Assembly (NCBI GenBank): GCA_903862805.1
Contig: CAIOZP010000626.1
Coordinates: forward strand, 1 to 5,736
Length of the DNA: 5,736 nt
Direction: 5' to 3'
DNA from: an uncultured Fibrobacterota bacterium
GTDB lineage: Bacteria; Fibrobacterota; Chitinivibrionia; Chitinivibrionales; CAIOZP01
Part shown: positions 5,034 through 5,736 of the stretch, one piece after another
Layout of the letters: each line of letters opens with the position of its first letter
Position numbering within the stretch: the stretch's first letter is position 1
The notes under the pieces: generated by a model
Told to the model about the DNA's origin: nothing
Databases searched by the model: none
What the model saw: the letters and a program-made list of their open reading frames with translations, nothing else
Position numbers and translations under genes: made by a program

Positions 5034-5736
5034 ATGACCAAAGAACCAACAATCGCAGTATTTGATGAGCAACAGATTCGCCGGGTTTTCGACGAAGAGA
5101 GCGGCGCATGGTTCTTTTCGGTGGTTGATGTGGTCGCGGCTCTTACCGGCAGCACCAATGCTCGCGACTACTGGTTCAAAATGAAGATCAGAGTGCAGAG
5201 CGACGACGGAATTGAACTGTCGACACTTTGTCGACAGTTGAAAATGATTGCGCCGGATGGAAAGAACCGTGAAACCGACTGCACTAATGTCGAAGGGCTT
5301 CTTCGCATTATCCAGTCGATACCATCTCCCAAAGCCGAGCCGTTCAAACGCTGGCTGGCAAAGGTCGGTTACGAGCGGATTCAGGATATGAATGATCCTG
5401 CGCTTTCTCTTGACCGTGCCCGTGAATTCTGGCAGCAGCACGGCAGAAGCGAGAAGTGGATTCAGCAGCGGATGATGGGACAGGAAACCCGCAACAAGCT
5501 GACCGACTACTGGAAAGATCACGAAATTACCGGTGAACAGGAGTATGCATTTCTGACGGATATCATTCATAGGCAGTGGAGCGGTGTTACAGTAAAAGCG
5601 CATAAAGAGATCAAGGGAATAAAAGCTCAGAATCTGCGTGATCACATGAGCGAAGCTGAACTGATTTTCACCGCGCTTGCCGAATTATCCACCCGCCAGA
5701 TTGCCGAAAGTGTTGATGCAACCGGTTTGAAAGAGA
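5034..5736 (+). CDS. Bro-N domain antirepressor-like protein, 3' end outside the window
   Basis: 234 residues are visible with no stop. Residues ~6-110 form a Bro-N domain (phage antirepressor/baculovirus BRO type, DNA-binding): AWFFSVVDVVAAL (25-37), ARDYWFKMK (43-51), LSTLCRQLKM (62-71), TNVEGLLRIIQSIPSPKAEP (84-103) and FKRWLAKVGYERIQD (104-118). The second half (WIQQRMMGQETRNKLTDYW at 142-160, EYAFLTDI at 170-177, NLRDHMSEAELIF at 200-212) matches the conserved tail of chromosomal Bro-N proteins, sometimes labelled DNA-damage-inducible protein D. Family members of ~280 residues usually end in a Lys-rich AGNARK-like segment, so ~45 residues are probably missing. The ATG at 5034 has a GAAAG (5022-5026) 7 bases upstream, and Bro-N homology begins just after it. 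It is likely of phage or mobile origin, and its target is unknown. Confidence 0.85.
   Translation, partial: MTKEPTIAVFDEQQIRRVFDEESGAWFFSVVDVVAALTGSTNARDYWFKMKIRVQSDDGIELSTLCRQLKMIAPDGKNRETDCTNVEGLLRIIQSIPSPKAEPFKRWLAKVGYERIQDMNDPALSLDRAREFWQQHGRSEKWIQQRMMGQETRNKLTDYWKDHEITGEQEYAFLTDIIHRQWSGVTVKAHKEIKGIKAQNLRDHMSEAELIFTALAELSTRQIAESVDATGLKE

Noticed and set aside
4929..5645. Minus-strand open frame of 238 codons
   Set aside because: It is the antisense shadow of the Bro-N gene, whose plus-strand translation has clear family motifs.

Overview
The window looks like a piece of a Fibrobacterota-type (Fibrobacter/Chitinispirillum-like) bacterial chromosome of moderate GC. This is inference from content. 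A secreted glycoside hydrolase ends in a type IX-secretion-like C-terminal sorting domain. There is an Rhs core of the DHLGSTR/FTGKE/IGRW type with a modular toxin tip, and a cluster of TTGTCTGAACC-ended palindromic repeats next to a Bro-N gene. No rRNA, tRNA, CRISPR array or transposase gene is visible.

Layout, left to right. Bases 1-140 hold no secure gene, only a dubious open tail. On the minus strand (187-1194) lies a secreted GH75-family chitosanase with a sorting tail, followed by a short hairpin terminator. A 513-base divergent intergenic region (1195-1707) carries the chitosanase promoter, a 16-bp perfect palindrome, and a plus-strand stretch that folds into nested stems and ends in a hairpin plus U-run. 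That stretch is a candidate structured RNA or attenuator. Plus-strand genes follow: tcdA, the tRNA t6A37 dehydratase (1708-2532), and 28 bases later a membrane-anchored TPR protein (2561-3754), probably one transcript.

From 3755 the region is accessory in character. A short orphan Rhs fragment (3903-4721) carries only the end of the Rhs core, with an apparent internal in-frame deletion. It is fused to a peptidoglycan-acting L,D-transpeptidase-like (Tlde1/YkuD-type) toxin domain with an H...GCIR catalytic signature. No immunity gene follows. Instead, bases 4722-5033 are filled by two and a half copies of a ~102-bp palindromic repeat and a 17-bp direct repeat. A Bro-N antirepressor-like gene (5034-5736) runs off the right edge.

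The genes do not form one pathway. The left half is a polysaccharide-degrading secreted enzyme beside conserved housekeeping genes. The right half is a recombination-prone segment of toxin cassette, repeats and a phage-type regulator. The points most worth a second look are the Rhs-Tlde1 orphan, the folded RNA before tcdA, and the nested palindromic repeats.
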